From positions 1-40,259 of IMG/VR virus record IMGVR_UViG_3300018080_000312: 40,259 bases of DNA; one strand, written 5' to 3'. Made by a program: the position numbers and the translations under genes. Shown one piece after another: positions 30,217 to 38,216 of the stretch (position 1 is its first letter; every line of letters begins with the position of its first letter). Under the pieces are notes generated by a model. That model saw only the letters and a list, made by a program, of their open reading frames with translations, was not told where the DNA came from and ran no database searches. This DNA comes from a virus.

Positions 30217-31298
30217 GATTCCTCGTGACGGCGGACCTGCACTGTCATAACCACCAGGCGTTCGCCACGTACAATGGCGACGGGGTGAACGAGCGGCTGC
30301 TTGATTCGCTGGGGGTGATCGGGCGGATGGCGGACTACGCGGAGGAGTACGGGATCACACGCCTCGTCATCGCCGGTGACCTCTTCGACAAGCGCACAGC
30401 GGTCCAGACCGACGTGCTCCATCTGACCTTCGAGGCGATCCTCGCGGTGCGGAGGAGGGGATTATCTCCCATCATCATCACCGGGAACCACGACCAGTTC
30501 CTCAGGAACGGCCGGTACCACGCCACGGCGGTGTTCCAGAACATGGCGCTTGTGGTGGACACGCCGCAGGTGACGATGATGGAGGAAGTCGCGTTCATGT
30601 TGTGCCCCTTCATCGACGACATGGGGGAACGGAAGGCGGCGCTCGGTCGACTCGCGAGGGCGCAGACGCCGGGTGCCGACCGGAGAATCCTCATCGCCCA
30701 CACGCCCATAGACGATGGTTTTGTCGGAAGTTTCGGTGATTCCGAGGTTATGGTCGACCAGGGCGTGGAAGTGGCCGATTTGGTGCCCGAGGCGTATGAT
30801 CTTGCCATCTTGGGGGACTACCATCAGGCCCAAGCGCTCACCGATGACGGGCAGGTATTCTACGTGGGCAGCCCGCTCCAGCTCGACCGGGGCGAGAGCG
30901 GGGAGAAGGGGTTCTGGGAGGTCGAGGCCTCGAAGGGCAAGGTGAATGCCAAAATGGTCCCGGTGGACGCGCCCAGGTTCGTCGATGCCGTCCCTGGCGG
31001 CGACGGGGTCGATGCGGAGGGCAACTTCGTGACCGCCGTGATCCCGGCCTCCACGCCGAGGCAACAGGAGGAGCGGTTGAGGAAGGCGCTCATGGCGCAG
31101 GGGGCGCGCGCGGTGAGGATCGAGCGGAAGGCGGGCAGGGCGGAGGTGGAGAACCGCCTCGGACTCACTCTGGACATGACCGTGGAGCAGATGATGGGCA
31201 GGTACGTGCGGTCGTTCGGGTGGGACGGAGGGAAGACCGAGGAATATCTCGGCGTGGGCATGGAACTGGTGGGGGGAGGCGCGAATGCTAACCGTTGA
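30213..31298 (+). CDS. sbcD: SbcD/Mre11/gp47-like nuclease subunit
   Basis: 361 residues. The metallophosphoesterase motifs are in order: VTADLHCHN (Asp8, His10), IAGDLFDKR, IITGNHDQFL, LIAHTPIDD and ILGDYHQAQ. These bind two metal ions in the Mre11/SbcD/T4 gp47 family. With the partner encoded next it forms an ATP-driven nuclease that processes double-strand ends for recombination. The ATGA overlap upstream and 14-base overlap downstream indicate a tightly coupled pair. Confidence 0.88.
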   Translation: MRFLVTADLHCHNHQAFATYNGDGVNERLLDSLGVIGRMADYAEEYGITRLVIAGDLFDKRTAVQTDVLHLTFEAILAVRRRGLSPIIITGNHDQFLRNGRYHATAVFQNMALVVDTPQVTMMEEVAFMLCPFIDDMGERKAALGRLARAQTPGADRRILIAHTPIDDGFVGSFGDSEVMVDQGVEVADLVPEAYDLAILGDYHQAQALTDDGQVFYVGSPLQLDRGESGEKGFWEVEASKGKVNAKMVPVDAPRFVDAVPGGDGVDAEGNFVTAVIPASTPRQQEERLRKALMAQGARAVRIERKAGRAEVENRLGLTLDMTVEQMMGRYVRSFGWDGGKTEEYLGVGMELVGGGANANR

Positions 31299-33195
31299 CC
31301 GGCTGAGGATACGGAACTTCAAGCGCTACCGGGACCAGGGATTCGACTTTTCGGGCCACCGGCTCACGCTCATCGTGGGCGACAACCGGGACTCGGGGAG
31401 CGCGGGGTCCAACGGTGCGGGCAAAACGGGACTCTTCTCCGCCTTGTGCTGGCTCCTCTACGGGGTCACGGAGAAGGGGGAGCGGGCCGATGATGTGGTG
31501 AACGAGGAGGTGGGCAGGGACTGCCGGGTGGAGGGCACCCTTGCCGACACGGACGGGCGCACGTACGAACTCGTGCGCACGAGGAAGGCGAAAGGGAGGA
31601 AGGCGAATGATCTCACCGTTGCTGTCGACGGCGTTGATATTACGAAATCCAATGTCGCCGAGACTCAGCTTCAGATTGACGGCATCCTCGGGATGGACTA
31701 CCGGACCTTCGTCAACAGTGTCGTTTTCCCCCAGGGGGCGGCGCAGTACTTCGGGGGACTGACGGACGCGGAGCAGAAGGCGGTGTTGGAGCGCATCCTC
31801 GGCCTCGGCGAACTCACCGAGTACCAGGACAGGGCGAAGGCGGCGCTGAAGGGCGTGGAGCGGGAGAAGGCGGAGGCCGACTCCGAATTGTCCCGCGAGA
31901 ACGGGATCATCGAGACCCTGCGCGACGAGCTCTCCAGCCTACAGGAGAACGACCGGGCATGGAAGGGGGACAGGGAGCGCAGGGTGGCCGAGCTTAGGGA
32001 GAGGAAGGACCGGGAGGCGCGGGGACTCGCGAAGCGCGCGGAGGAGCTGGAGGAGCGGGAGCAGGGGCTCAAGAAGGAGAAGCGGAAGACGGCCGCGGCG
32101 CAGAAGGGGTTGGAGCAGCGGTTCGACGACCTGGCGAAGCGGGAGCGGAAGGCGAGGGACGCGATAGTGAAAGCGGGCATGAGGAAGACCACCGTCCAGG
32201 CCGAGCGGGATCAGTTGATTGGCGAAGCGGATAGGGTGCGTTCGGAACTGGAGGGGAAGGCCGAGTGCCCGCTTTGCGGCCAACCGCTCACCGGGGATAA
32301 GGTGGGGGAGCACGCGGACGCGCTGAAGCGGAAGGCAGGCAGTTTGGAACCGCAGATCAAGGAATTGGAGCGGAAGGCCAGGAACGCGGAGGAAGCGCAC
32401 GCGGCACTCAGCTCCGAGGTCGACGCGCTCGCTGCGGAGAAGGCGGAGAACGACAAGGAGCGCCAGGGGCTTAACGAGCGTGAGCGCGATCTCGCCCGCG
32501 ACAAGGCGGACCTCGACGCCTCGCGGAAGGCCGACGCCGAGCTCGAAAAGCGGATAAGGGAGACTGAGGCGGAGGCCAACCCGTTCGCGCCCCGGATCGC
32601 AAAGGTGCAGGGTTCGCTGGGGGAGAAGGAGGAGCACGCCGCCGCCCTGCAGGGACGGGTCGGGGAATTGGCGTCGAGCGCGGAGAAGTACGCGTTCTGG
32701 CGCGACGCGTTCGGGAACCAAGGACTGAGGAGCTTCATCCTGGACGCGGTGATCCCGGTGCTGAACGAGCACGTGGCCGAATACGGGAGGGTGCTCACGG
32801 ACGGGGAGATACGCGTGAGCTTCCACGCCCAGGAAAAGCTTAAGAGCGGGGAGATGAGGGAGCGCTTTGGCATGGACATCGAAAGCGAAGCGAGCGCCTC
32901 GGCCTACCGCAAGCTTTCCAACGGGGAGCGTCGGCGCGTGGACCTGGCGATACTTATGGCGTTGCGTGATATGGTGCAGTCCCGGGCGAGCAAGCAGTTC
33001 GGCATGGTGTTCGCGGACGAGATATTCGACGGACTTGATGCCGAGGGGATCGAACGTGCGGTGCGGTTGGTCGGGGAGCTGGCACGCACCGAGTGCCGGG
33101 TGTTCGTGATCACGCAGCGCGACGATCTCAGGCAGAATTTCTCGGACGTGGTCACGGTGGTGAAGGAGGGAGGGGTGAGCAGGATCGCGGCGTGA
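31285..33195 (+). CDS. sbcC: SbcC/Rad50/gp46-like ATPase subunit
   Basis: 636 residues. Walker A GSNGAGKTG (41-49) is near the N-terminus, then long coiled coils rich in Glu, Arg and Lys, with a zinc-hook AECPLCGQPLTGD (Cys328, Cys331) between them. The C-terminal half has LRSFILDAVIPVLNEH, the ABC signature LSNGERRRVDLA and Walker B FGMVFADEIFDGLD. This is the Rad50/SbcC architecture in a short phage form. The complex with the SbcD-like protein trims DNA ends for strand invasion. Confidence 0.9.
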   Translation: MLTVDRLRIRNFKRYRDQGFDFSGHRLTLIVGDNRDSGSAGSNGAGKTGLFSALCWLLYGVTEKGERADDVVNEEVGRDCRVEGTLADTDGRTYELVRTRKAKGRKANDLTVAVDGVDITKSNVAETQLQIDGILGMDYRTFVNSVVFPQGAAQYFGGLTDAEQKAVLERILGLGELTEYQDRAKAALKGVEREKAEADSELSRENGIIETLRDELSSLQENDRAWKGDRERRVAELRERKDREARGLAKRAEELEEREQGLKKEKRKTAAAQKGLEQRFDDLAKRERKARDAIVKAGMRKTTVQAERDQLIGEADRVRSELEGKAECPLCGQPLTGDKVGEHADALKRKAGSLEPQIKELERKARNAEEAHAALSSEVDALAAEKAENDKERQGLNERERDLARDKADLDASRKADAELEKRIRETEAEANPFAPRIAKVQGSLGEKEEHAAALQGRVGELASSAEKYAFWRDAFGNQGLRSFILDAVIPVLNEHVAEYGRVLTDGEIRVSFHAQEKLKSGEMRERFGMDIESEASASAYRKLSNGERRRVDLAILMALRDMVQSRASKQFGMVFADEIFDGLDAEGIERAVRLVGELARTECRVFVITQRDDLRQNFSDVVTVVKEGGVSRIAA

Positions 33196-33223
33196 TTGAC
33201 AGAACGGGCTGATGTCCTATTAT
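33196..33223 (+). promoter_or_regulatory. Sigma-70 promoter for the methylation cassette
   Basis: TTGACA (33196-33201), 16-base spacer, TATTAT (33218-33223), just after the SbcC-like stop. It lies upstream of ribosome-binding site GGGAGG (33230-33235). A consensus promoter at the boundary of a block with different codon use suggests that the cassette is transcribed independently. Confidence 0.65.
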
Positions 33224-33243
33224 TGTGGCGGGAGGTGTTCACG

Positions 33244-33738
33244 TTGTCCAAGGAATGGAAACCGGAGGTGCGCGAGGTCGCGATCGGGGATCTGAGGATA
33301 TCCGGGAAGAATCCCAGGATACATTCTTCGGAACAAGTGGAGAAGATCGTGCGGTCGTTGCGGGAGTTCGGATGGACGAACCCCGTACTTGCCGATAAAA
33401 ACGGAACGGTCGTCGCGGGACACGGACGTTTGGAGGCGGCGAGGAAGTTGGGGATGGATCGCGTTCCCGTTATTTCCCTTCCGTTCGGCGGGTGTTCGGC
33501 GGAGGCGTATATGTTGGCCGACAACAGGATCGCGTTCGACGGCGGTTGGGACGAGGCGAAACTCCGTTTGATTTTGGAGTCGTTGTCCGAAAAGGATATT
33601 GATCTTTCGCTGACCGGATTCGAGGAGGACGAGTTGGCGGCGTTGGAAAAGGCCGTGATTGAATTGGCCGAGGAAAGGGACATCGACGGCGAGATCGCAA
33701 CGACGAACAAATGCCCGAAATGCGGATATGAATGGTAA
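33244..33738 (+). CDS. ParB/Srx-domain protein of methyltransferase cassette
   Basis: 164 residues from TTG 33244, eight bases after GGGAGG; a longer TTG start at 33196 would lie in the promoter -35. VREVAIGDLRISGKNPRIHS, LREFGWTNPVLADKNGTVVA and AGHGRLEAARKLG are the ParB/Sulfiredoxin core as found at the N-terminus of phage DNA methylases. The end NKCPKCGYEW is a zinc-knuckle-like tail. It probably contacts DNA or regulates the adjacent methyltransferase. Codon use is AT-leaning (GTT, GTC, GGA), unlike flanking genes. Confidence 0.75.
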   Translation: MSKEWKPEVREVAIGDLRISGKNPRIHSSEQVEKIVRSLREFGWTNPVLADKNGTVVAGHGRLEAARKLGMDRVPVISLPFGGCSAEAYMLADNRIAFDGGWDEAKLRLILESLSEKDIDLSLTGFEEDELAALEKAVIELAEERDIDGEIATTNKCPKCGYEW

Positions 33739-34699
33739 CGGGTTGTCCTTCGTGTCCTTGTTCGCTGGATGCGGGGGTTCGTCGTTGGGTTATTTGCGGG
33801 CGGGATTCAACGAGCTTTTGGCAATCGACTTGGATATTGACGCGATGGCCACGTTCGTGATCAATTTTCCCGATATTCCCGTTTGGAGAAAGGACATAAG
33901 GGATGTCGGCGGGGACGAGATCCTCCGGTTCTGCGGATTGCCGAAGGGCGGGCTTGGCCTTCTCGACGGGAGTCCGCCGTGTCAGGGGTTCTCCATTTCC
34001 GGGAAACGTATTGTTTCCGATTCGAGGAACGACCTTTTCGGGCATAATATCCGGTTGATCCGCGAGATCGAGCCGAAGGCGTTCGTTATCGAGAACGTTC
34101 CCGGGATGGCCGTTGGAAGGATGCGCGGGATTTTCAACGGATACATGCGGGCTTTGCGGGCTTTGCCGTATTGCGTCAGGTGCAGGCTCATGAACGCGGC
34201 ACGGCATGGCGTCCCTCAGGCGAGGCGGCGTCTTGTGTGGCTCGGCGTCAGGAACGATCTTTCCGTGATTCCGGAATTCCCGATCGGCGATCACCGTTCC
34301 GTGACGGTCAGGGAGGCTTTGCGCGGATGCCCCCGTGGTCCGGTGCCGAAATTTGACGACAGATATGCGAAGTTGTGGTGGAGGGTGGAACCGGGTCGGA
34401 GTGCGGTGGATGTTATCGGGAAAGGATACAACAGTTGTTATAAAATACATCCGGACAGGCCCGCTCCCGTTCTTCCGGCGTTGCAGACGGGGAGAGGGTT
34501 CGCCACGGTATGCCATTGGGCGGAGCCGCGGGCGCTTTCCATAGCGGAAGCGAAGCGGTTGCAGAGTTTTCCGGACGGATTCACGATATCGGGCGGATAC
34601 CAGTCGCAATGGAGGCAATTGGGGAATTCCGTGCCGCCGAAGCTGATGGAGGCGGTGGCGGTTGCGATGGGGAACGTGTTGGGGGGCGCGGATGGATAG
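33728..34699 (+). CDS. DNA cytosine-5 methyltransferase (second)
   Basis: 323 residues from ATG 33728, overlapping the ParB-like stop. SFVSLFAGCGGSSLGYLRAG is motif I, GSPPCQGFSISG holds catalytic Cys85, VIENVPGM is motif VI, PQARRRLVWLGV is motif VIII and WRQLGNSVPPKL is motifs IX-X. It methylates C5 of cytosine at an unknown site. No restriction endonuclease accompanies it, but Vsr does, as in the Dcm/Vsr arrangement of E. coli. Codon use differs from its neighbours. Confidence 0.9.
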   Translation: MNGNGLSFVSLFAGCGGSSLGYLRAGFNELLAIDLDIDAMATFVINFPDIPVWRKDIRDVGGDEILRFCGLPKGGLGLLDGSPPCQGFSISGKRIVSDSRNDLFGHNIRLIREIEPKAFVIENVPGMAVGRMRGIFNGYMRALRALPYCVRCRLMNAARHGVPQARRRLVWLGVRNDLSVIPEFPIGDHRSVTVREALRGCPRGPVPKFDDRYAKLWWRVEPGRSAVDVIGKGYNSCYKIHPDRPAPVLPALQTGRGFATVCHWAEPRALSIAEAKRLQSFPDGFTISGGYQSQWRQLGNSVPPKLMEAVAVAMGNVLGGADG

Positions 34700-35111
34700 G
34701 ATCGGTCCTGCGACGAGAAGCAGGCTGATGTCGCGGATACGGTCGGTCGACACGAGTTCCGAACGCGCGCTCCGCCGCGAGTTGAGGGCGCGCGGATTCG
34801 GTTACAGGAAGAACGTCCGCGGATTGCTCGGGCGTCCCGATATCGCGTTCCCGGGCGAACGGATCGCGGTTTTCGTCGACGGATGCTTCTGGCACGGATG
34901 CCCGCGATGCTATCGGGAACTCGCGTCGAACACGGCGTTCTGGAGGCGGAAGGTCTCCGCGAACAGGGAGCGCGACGGGAGGCAGAATCACGAACTCGCG
35001 GCGATGGGGTGGACGGTGCTCAAATACTGGGAGCACGAATCGCTCGTATTCGTCGCCGACGAGATCGAGGACGTGGTTATAACACGAAGGAGGCGAGCGC
35101 AGCATGGGTAG
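34692..35111 (+). CDS. vsr: Very short patch repair (Vsr) endonuclease
   Basis: 139 residues from ATG 34692, overlapping the methyltransferase. MSRIRSVDTSSERALRRELR, GRPDIAFPGERIAVFVDGCF and WHGCPRC are Vsr signatures, with the metal-binding Asp50 and the FVDGCFWH box. WTVLKYWEHE is the C-terminal Vsr motif. Vsr nicks at T:G mismatches formed by deamination of 5-methylcytosine. With the adjacent methyltransferase it would limit C-to-T loss at methylated sites. Confidence 0.9.
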   Translation: MDRIGPATRSRLMSRIRSVDTSSERALRRELRARGFGYRKNVRGLLGRPDIAFPGERIAVFVDGCFWHGCPRCYRELASNTAFWRRKVSANRERDGRQNHELAAMGWTVLKYWEHESLVFVADEIEDVVITRRRRAQHG

Positions 35112-35616
35112 GATCTCGAAGTACGACCCGGACACGTTCCCCGCTAGGGCGAAGGCATTGGCCCTGAAGGGGTTGTCGGACAAGCAGATCGCGCACAGGC
35201 TGGGGATCAACCCCAGGACTCTCAGGCGCTACAGGGACAGGTATCAGGAATTCAAGGAGGCGTTGAAGGAGGGGAAGATGCCGGTGGACCGCGAGGTCGA
35301 GAACGCGCTCCTGAAGCGAGCGCTCGGATACGAGACCGAGGAGACGCGCACCACGGTCCGGGAGGGGGGCAATTACGGCATGATGAGACAGGTGGAGCGC
35401 ATCAAACGCTTCGTGCCCCCGGACGTGAACGCCCAGATGTTCTGGCTCAAGAACCGTCAGCCGGAGAGGTGGCGGGACAAGCAGGAGATCAAGCACAGCG
35501 GCACGCTGGCCGATTTCCTGTCGCGCACCGGCTCCCTTTCTGATACGGAACAAAAGGTGGTCGACGAGTATTACGAGCGTTATGACACCCTGGGCATGAG
35601 GGTTTCCCGGAATTGA
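35104..35616 (+). CDS. Terminase small subunit
   Basis: 170 residues from ATG 35104, overlapping vsr. An N-terminal helix-turn-helix (LALKGLSDKQIAHRLGINPR, TLRRYRDRYQEF) binds packaging-site DNA, and the middle has VPPDVNAQMFWLKNRQPERW, a hallmark of many TerS proteins. The next genes encode the large subunit. It marks the start of the packaging and head module. Confidence 0.82.
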   Translation: MGRISKYDPDTFPARAKALALKGLSDKQIAHRLGINPRTLRRYRDRYQEFKEALKEGKMPVDREVENALLKRALGYETEETRTTVREGGNYGMMRQVERIKRFVPPDVNAQMFWLKNRQPERWRDKQEIKHSGTLADFLSRTGSLSDTEQKVVDEYYERYDTLGMRVSRN

Positions 35617-35686
35617 GGAGGGGGGCGGCGTAGAGGCGACAAGGAAGATCCAGTTCTGGGACAGGCGCTACAAGAAGCTGCGCACC

Positions 35687-36028
35687 GTGGTTGTCATGAA
35701 CACGTCCGATATCGCCTTTCTCGGCAACGACGGCGTGATCTCGACGGTCGAGGAGCAGATGGACGACAGCGGGTTCGACCCCGCCTCGATTCGTCTGCTC
35801 TTTTCCGTTAAGGACAACCTGAAGGGGGGGTTGGACGCGCTCATCGCCTACCTGTACTATTGGGAGGGGAAGACCCAGTCGGAGATAGCCAGGATCATCG
35901 GCGTCTCCGCCTCCTTCGTGTTCAACCGCCTGCAGGACTTCCGTGAAGCCGTGCGCGGTTCCCGGGAGTGCCGTGAACTCTGGGAAGAGATGGTCGGGGG
36001 CAACGGCGACGGGGAGGTCACCGGATAG
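35687..36028 (+). CDS. Small HTH protein between terminase subunits
   Basis: 113 residues from GTG 35687. The same frame is open 75 bases further up to 35612 with a coding-like stretch (KIQFWDRRYKKLRTVVV) and a strong G-rich ribosome-binding site, but the codon in the right place is GTA, not GTG, so the true start is unclear. EGKTQSEIARIIGVSASFVF is a helix-turn-helix close to sigma region 4. It may regulate packaging genes or act as a second small terminase component. Position is the main clue. Confidence 0.6.
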   Translation: MVVMNTSDIAFLGNDGVISTVEEQMDDSGFDPASIRLLFSVKDNLKGGLDALIAYLYYWEGKTQSEIARIIGVSASFVFNRLQDFREAVRGSRECRELWEEMVGGNGDGEVTG

Positions 36029-36029
36029 C

Positions 36030-36848
36030 ATGGAGATACTCACGAGGTCACCGCAGCCGATTCACCGCCCGTGCTGGGAGCTGAGCGACCGGAACACCCC
36101 GGCGGTGCGTTGGGTGGACGAGCATATCGGCATCCCGTTGTGGAGCAAACAGATCGAGGTATTGAACGCGGTTTTCACGCAGGGGTCCGTCACGGTGAGG
36201 AGCGGGCACGGGATCGGGAAGACGCTCATCGCGGCCGTGATCACGCTCTGTTTCATCGACACGCTCAGGCCGAGTAAGGTCATCACCACCGCCCCAACCT
36301 GGCGCCAGGTGGCCCATATCCTCTGGGCGGAGATCAACACGCTCTATCGCAAGTCGAAGATCCCGCAGCTCATCGGGGGGCGGATGCTGAACATGAGCTA
36401 CTGGCTCAGCGACGAGCATTTCGCGGTCGGGTTCCACCCCCGCGAGAACCGCCTGGAGGAGTTCCAGGGTTACCACAGCCCGAACATCCTCATCATCATG
36501 GACGAATCCCCCGGCATCTCCCAAGTGCTCTACGACGCGGCGATGGGGCTCATGACCACGAACGCCTACATCCTCCAGATCGGCAACCCGACCGAGCCGG
36601 CGGGGCACTTCTGGGGATCGTTCCAGGACGATGCGTACCACAAGGTGCACGTGTCCTGCTTCGACAGCCCGAACGTGACCGGGGAGGCGCACATCCCCGG
36701 GCTGGTCACGAGGGAGTGGATCGAGGCGAGGAGGAATGACTGGGGGGAGGACGACCCCCGCTACAGGAACAAGGTCCTGGGCGAGTTCTCCGACACCACG
36801 GAGGACCGCGGCATCCCGATGGATTGGATCAGGGCGGCGTTCGCATGA
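36030..36848 (+). CDS. Terminase large subunit, ATPase part
   Basis: 272 residues from ATG 36030. TVRSGHGIGKTLIAAV contains Walker A (58-65), ITTAPTWRQVAHILW is a Q/motor-motif region, and ILIIMDESPGI gives Walker B with Asp158 and Glu159. LQIGNPTEPAG is coupling motif III. The protein ends at IRAAFA just before where a single-chain TerL would enter the nuclease. ATGA overlap with the nuclease ORF. Confidence 0.85.
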   Translation: MEILTRSPQPIHRPCWELSDRNTPAVRWVDEHIGIPLWSKQIEVLNAVFTQGSVTVRSGHGIGKTLIAAVITLCFIDTLRPSKVITTAPTWRQVAHILWAEINTLYRKSKIPQLIGGRMLNMSYWLSDEHFAVGFHPRENRLEEFQGYHSPNILIIMDESPGISQVLYDAAMGLMTTNAYILQIGNPTEPAGHFWGSFQDDAYHKVHVSCFDSPNVTGEAHIPGLVTREWIEARRNDWGEDDPRYRNKVLGEFSDTTEDRGIPMDWIRAAFA

Positions 36849-37585
36849 GGGTGCTCGGGGGGGATTACGCGAGGATGGGACCGGACCAGACGGTGTTCTG
36901 CCTCGCCGACAACGAGGGATGGTCGGAGCATGTCGTGCACGGGTTCTGGGAGTTCTCCGGGTTGAAGAACCCGCAGCGCGTGCAGAGGACGAGGGACCTT
37001 TATGTGTCAGAGCATCCGATGTTCGTGTCGGTGGACGCGGTGGGGATCGGCTCGGGCACGGCGGACGATCTGGAGGCGATCGGGGTCCCGGTGTTCCGGG
37101 TGATGGGGGGAGCGGCGGCGTTCAACCCGGACTACTACGATCTGCGTTCGGAACTGTTCTGGATCATGCGGAGGAAGTTCGAGCGCCATATCATGCACAT
37201 CGTCGCCCAGGGGGTCACGAAGGCGCAGAGGGAGAGGATCATCCGGGAGGTCAGCAGCCTCCGTTATTATACCACGTCGAAGGGGAAGATCAGGTTTGAG
37301 TCGAAGGAGGAGTACATCAAGCGGGTCGGGAAGTCCCCCGATTATGCCGACACCCTCTCCTACACCATGGTGACCATGGAGATGTGGGAAGGGGCGATGG
37401 GCGACCAGGGCGACATCGAGGTGCTCGCCGGCGATCCCGGCCCGTATCCGAGGAGCACGTGGGGCGGAGGGGGGATCGGGAATCGGGACAACATCCCCGA
37501 CGACCCGGATAGGGGAGCGTTCGGCGAGGTGTCGATCGTGCGATTCGGAGTCAGGGACGACTACGACGATGAGGATGACGGGTAG
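36845..37585 (+). CDS. Terminase large subunit, RNase H-like nuclease part
   Basis: 246 residues from ATG 36845. VLGGDYARMGPDQTVF (Asp7), MFVSVDAVGIGSG (Asp64) and SPDYADTLSYTMV (third Asp) make the RNase H-type nuclease triad of TerL. It normally follows the ATPase in one chain; here it is separate by an ATGA overlap and a -1 frame. Together the two would cut and pump DNA into the capsid at the portal. Confidence 0.82.
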   Translation: MRVLGGDYARMGPDQTVFCLADNEGWSEHVVHGFWEFSGLKNPQRVQRTRDLYVSEHPMFVSVDAVGIGSGTADDLEAIGVPVFRVMGGAAAFNPDYYDLRSELFWIMRRKFERHIMHIVAQGVTKAQRERIIREVSSLRYYTTSKGKIRFESKEEYIKRVGKSPDYADTLSYTMVTMEMWEGAMGDQGDIEVLAGDPGPYPRSTWGGGGIGNRDNIPDDPDRGAFGEVSIVRFGVRDDYDDEDDG

Positions 37586-37594
37586 GAAGAGGGG

Positions 37595-37607
37595 TTTGGT
37601 GTTAATA
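37595..37607 (+). promoter_or_regulatory. TTTGGTGTTAATA motif, copy 5
   Basis: Exact TTTGGTGTTAATA after the terminase genes, continuing TATAAAATG. It ends 11 bases before the 5' strand of tRNA-like element 2, a suitable distance for a -10-type element to start that RNA. Confidence 0.6.
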
Positions 37608-37618
37608 TAAAATGAGAA

Positions 37619-37795
37619 GCCTCCGTTGTGGTGGAATAGGTAGACACTAGTGAAAGGCATAAGCGAGTCTAGTGGTGTAAATTTGGGAACACGTCTCCGA
37701 AACTATAAACGATTTGCCATCGTAGGAAGTAGGAGGGATACCAGGTTAGAGTCCTGGCGGGACATCCAAAGTGCAAATCCTTGGCAGCGGGGGCA
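37619..37795 (+). ncRNA. tRNA-like structured RNA element 2
   Basis: A 177-base intergenic segment closed by GCCTCCGTTG (37619-37628) pairing with CAGCGGGGGC (37785-37794), the same 3' strand as element 1; two C-to-T changes in the 5' strand become G-T pairs, so the helix is kept. TG then GTG-GAATAGGTAGA-CAC (37629-37647) closely matches a tRNA-Leu D-arm. A T-arm-like hairpin with loop TGCAAAT (37766-37784) abuts the 3' strand. A second T-arm-like hairpin CCAGG-TTAGAGT-CCTGG lies at 37741-37757. No standard tRNA closes. A ribosome-binding site follows. Confidence 0.55.
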
Positions 37796-37813
37796 TACAA
37801 GAGGAGGAATGGC

Positions 37814-38215
37814 ATGAAGCTCGACACTGAGGCGTTGGTGAAAGCGTTGGGGACTCTGGAGGGCATGCAGAAGAAAGTGAATGCCCAGAAAGCGGCTATT
37901 TTGGCGATGCTCCCGGTCCGCACGGGTGACGCGGTATTCTATGACGGGAACCCCGGCAAGGTGATTGATAGGAGCGTCATGGGACCGCCGTTCTGGATGA
38001 AGGTGTCCGTCATGGTGATTATCGGCGAGAAGGGCAGGGATTTTGATTACGCCGATGTTGACCAGAAGACGCTGCGGTTCCCGTTCGATGATAAGGCGGT
38101 AGGGAATTATTCGCCCCGTGACCACAAGGCCGATTGGGACAAGTTGACGTTCTTCCCCCGGAGGGAGGAGGCGGTTGAGGACCCACTTCAACGCCCGGAT
38201 ATGGAGGGATGCTGA
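37814..38215 (+). CDS. Hypothetical protein
   Basis: 133 residues from ATG 37814 behind AGAGGAGGAATGGC, right after the tRNA-like element. MKLDTEALVKALGTLEGMQK starts a helical part; a beta-rich middle (RTGDAVFYDGNPGKVIDRSV, WMKVSVMVIIGEKG) may be an SH3-like barrel. The C-terminus is charged (HKADWDKLTFFPRREE). No family recognised. Confidence 0.65.
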   Translation: MKLDTEALVKALGTLEGMQKKVNAQKAAILAMLPVRTGDAVFYDGNPGKVIDRSVMGPPFWMKVSVMVIIGEKGRDFDYADVDQKTLRFPFDDKAVGNYSPRDHKADWDKLTFFPRREEAVEDPLQRPDMEGC

Positions 38216-38216
38216 C

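Noticed and set aside
33196-33243. TTG start at 33196 for the second ParB-like gene
   Set aside because: That TTG is the -35 element of a near-consensus promoter, and the GGGAGG site points to TTG 33244.
37619-37795. Ordinary tRNA-Leu
   Set aside because: The D-arm fits, but no 7-bp acceptor, anticodon arm or single T-arm can be placed, and the length is about twice that of a tRNA.
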